The notes under the pieces: generated by a model
Told to the model about the DNA's origin: nothing
Database searches by the model: none
The model's input: only the letters and a program-made list of their open reading frames with translations
Origin: an uncultured Opitutales bacterium
GTDB taxonomy: Bacteria; Verrucomicrobiota; Verrucomicrobiia; Opitutales; Intestinicryptomonadaceae
Assembly: GCA_944389885.1 (NCBI GenBank)
Contig: CALXNZ010000004.1
Location: forward strand, 1 to 64,000
Reading direction: 5' to 3'
DNA length: 64,000 nt
In this document: positions 62,956 through 64,000 of the stretch, one piece after another
Layout: every line of letters begins with the position of its first letter
Position numbering within the stretch: position 1 is the first letter of the stretch
Translations under genes and position numbers: made by a program

Positions 62956-63818
62956 TTTTTTTAGACGCCCTTATTATCCCCTTGGCGCTGTTGGCGATTT
63001 TCTTGTTGTGGAAAATCGTAAAAAATTTGTTTACGGGAGAAAAACGCGCAGGCGCTTTTCAGGCGGAGATTTCAGATTGGCTCTTGTTCGGCTCGGCAAC
63101 TTTTATTTCCATATACTTTGGCTCTCTTGTCTCCCGTTTTCTCATGCCATCATATGAAGGCATAGAGGGCGGCATGATACCCATTATATTCGGGACTACT
63201 GCCATGCAGCTATGCCTGCTGGCTTCGATGTTATTATACCGCAAGTTTTTTTCTTTTAAATTCAGTCTATTCGCCGGAGCATCATTGAAGGATTTATGGG
63301 TCGCGGTGAAATACTATTTCGCAATGATGCTCGTGGTATTCGCGGCTACTTTGTTTTCAGCTGTCGTAGTAGAATTTATAACAGGCAATCCGCCCGAATC
63401 CCAGGAAATCGTGCAGCTTCTCAATAAAGTGGAGTCCAACTATCTCTTGGCGCTATCCTTCTGCTCATTCGGCATACTTGCCCCTCTTGTGGAGGAAATC
63501 TATTTTAGAGGGCTCTTATATGGAATGTTAAAAGGCCTCTTTGCAAGCGCAGAACGCAAATTCGCCGAATGCGCCGATGGAAAAATTCCCCGCTGGTGTG
63601 TATCCCGCATTTGTGCGGCGGTGTTGTCTGCGGCGTTTTTCGCTTCGGTGCATTTTTGCCTTTCGGCGTTTATTCCCCTATTTTGTATAGGATTGTTTCT
63701 CGTGGGGCTTTACGAAAAACGCGGAAATCTTTTGGCGCCTATCTTGGTCCATTGCGTATTTAATACGGTAAATGCAATTATAATATTATCCGGGCTTGTA
63801 GATGTCGGAACCTTTTGA
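62952..63818 (+). CDS. CPBP-family intramembrane metalloprotease
   Basis: 288 residues with about seven or eight membrane helices. The CPBP/Abi motifs are present: PLVEEIYFRGLLYG (glutamate pair and Arg), then FASVHF and a late HCVFNTVNA. The role (prenyl-protein or peptide processing) is unknown. It overlaps pyrC by 4 bases and the thiL-like gene by 17. Confidence 0.92.
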   Translation: MIFLDALIIPLALLAIFLLWKIVKNLFTGEKRAGAFQAEISDWLLFGSATFISIYFGSLVSRFLMPSYEGIEGGMIPIIFGTTAMQLCLLASMLLYRKFFSFKFSLFAGASLKDLWVAVKYYFAMMLVVFAATLFSAVVVEFITGNPPESQEIVQLLNKVESNYLLALSFCSFGILAPLVEEIYFRGLLYGMLKGLFASAERKFAECADGKIPRWCVSRICAAVLSAAFFASVHFCLSAFIPLFCIGLFLVGLYEKRGNLLAPILVHCVFNTVNAIIILSGLVDVGTF

Positions 63819-64000
63819 CAGTAAATTGCCGCACGTCGGGCAATTGTCCGAAAAAGAAATAATAGGGCGGTTGAAAAATATTTTCGGGGACCTAATGCCG
63901 CCTTCTCCATTCGGGCCGGGCGATGATTGCGCTATTATTGATAACCCACCGCCAAATTCCAAACTTTACGCGACAAGCGATTCCGTAATTATGGGGGTTC
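63802..64000 (+). CDS. thiL: Thiamine-monophosphate kinase, 3' truncated by window edge
   Basis: The ATG at 63802 opens a frame running off the window end. The 66 visible residues include LSEKEIIGRLKNIF, a glycine-rich GPGDDCAII and ATSDSVIMGV. These match the N-terminal half of ThiL, which phosphorylates thiamine phosphate to the diphosphate. The call rests on these motifs only. It overlaps the CPBP gene by 17 bases in another frame. Confidence 0.8.
   Translation, partial: MSEPFDSKLPHVGQLSEKEIIGRLKNIFGDLMPPSPFGPGDDCAIIDNPPPNSKLYATSDSVIMGV

Overview
The window looks like a chromosomal segment of a Gram-negative bacterium of the Verrucomicrobia (Opitutales/Puniceicoccales-like), probably anaerobic or gut-associated. 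The taxonomic call is an inference. It rests on four secreted proteins ending in PEP-CTERM sorting signals, a Planctomycetes/Verrucomicrobia-type bacterial microcompartment (BMC) locus, the futalosine route to menaquinone, and outer-membrane proteins (a TonB receptor and a phosphate porin). Genes are densely packed, with many ATGA or TAATG start-stop overlaps and few strong Shine-Dalgarno sites. I saw no phage, IS element, integrase or CRISPR array.

Layout. 1-5 kb: the 3' end of a PEP-CTERM protein, a secreted MsrB-MsrA fusion, a secreted SUMF1-like protein, a patatin-like hydrolase and a DUF362 ferredoxin-type protein. 4.8-14 kb: a complete phosphate module with porin-pstS-pstC-pstA-pstB-phoU on the minus strand and phoR-phoB divergent from it. 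14-21.6 kb: tRNA-Met, a LOG-family protein, then a minus-strand operon behind a cobalamin riboswitch (a DUF4465-like PEP-CTERM protein, a BtuB-like TonB receptor and a second PEP-CTERM protein), and a large protein of unknown function. 21.7-32.6 kb: thiE, an Asp23-like membrane protein and ubiD-ubiX-ubiA-like genes on minus, divergent from mqnE-mqnA-mqnC-mqnD-mqnB, a VTT-domain protein and xseA on plus. Together these encode essentially the whole futalosine menaquinone branch. 32.8-34.6 kb: a repetitive PEP-CTERM surface protein whose signal peptide is out of frame with its only ATG.

34.6-48.6 kb is the metabolic centrepiece. lutABC (L-lactate oxidation) is divergent from an 11-gene BMC operon: pduL, three BMC-H, an aberrant acetate kinase, three BMC-P, a CoA-acylating aldehyde dehydrogenase, a class II aldolase and a lactate/malate-type dehydrogenase. 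This matches the fucose/rhamnose-degrading BMC type known from Planctomycetes and Verrucomicrobia. The proposed flow is: sugar-1-phosphate to DHAP plus lactaldehyde, then lactyl-CoA, lactyl-phosphate, and lactate plus ATP, followed by oxidation of lactate to pyruvate by LutABC. A 1160-residue protein next door resembles PPi-dependent PEP carboxykinase, which could tie the pathway to the PEP/oxaloacetate node.

48.8-64 kb: tRNA-Gln and tRNA-Ala, an ArsB/NhaD-type permease, queA, a PfkB kinase, glgA, a SNF2 helicase with a degenerate SWIM-like N-terminus, an exonuclease III, an NfeD-NfeD-flotillin operon, pyrB-pyrC, a CPBP membrane protease, and the start of a thiL-like gene cut by the window end.
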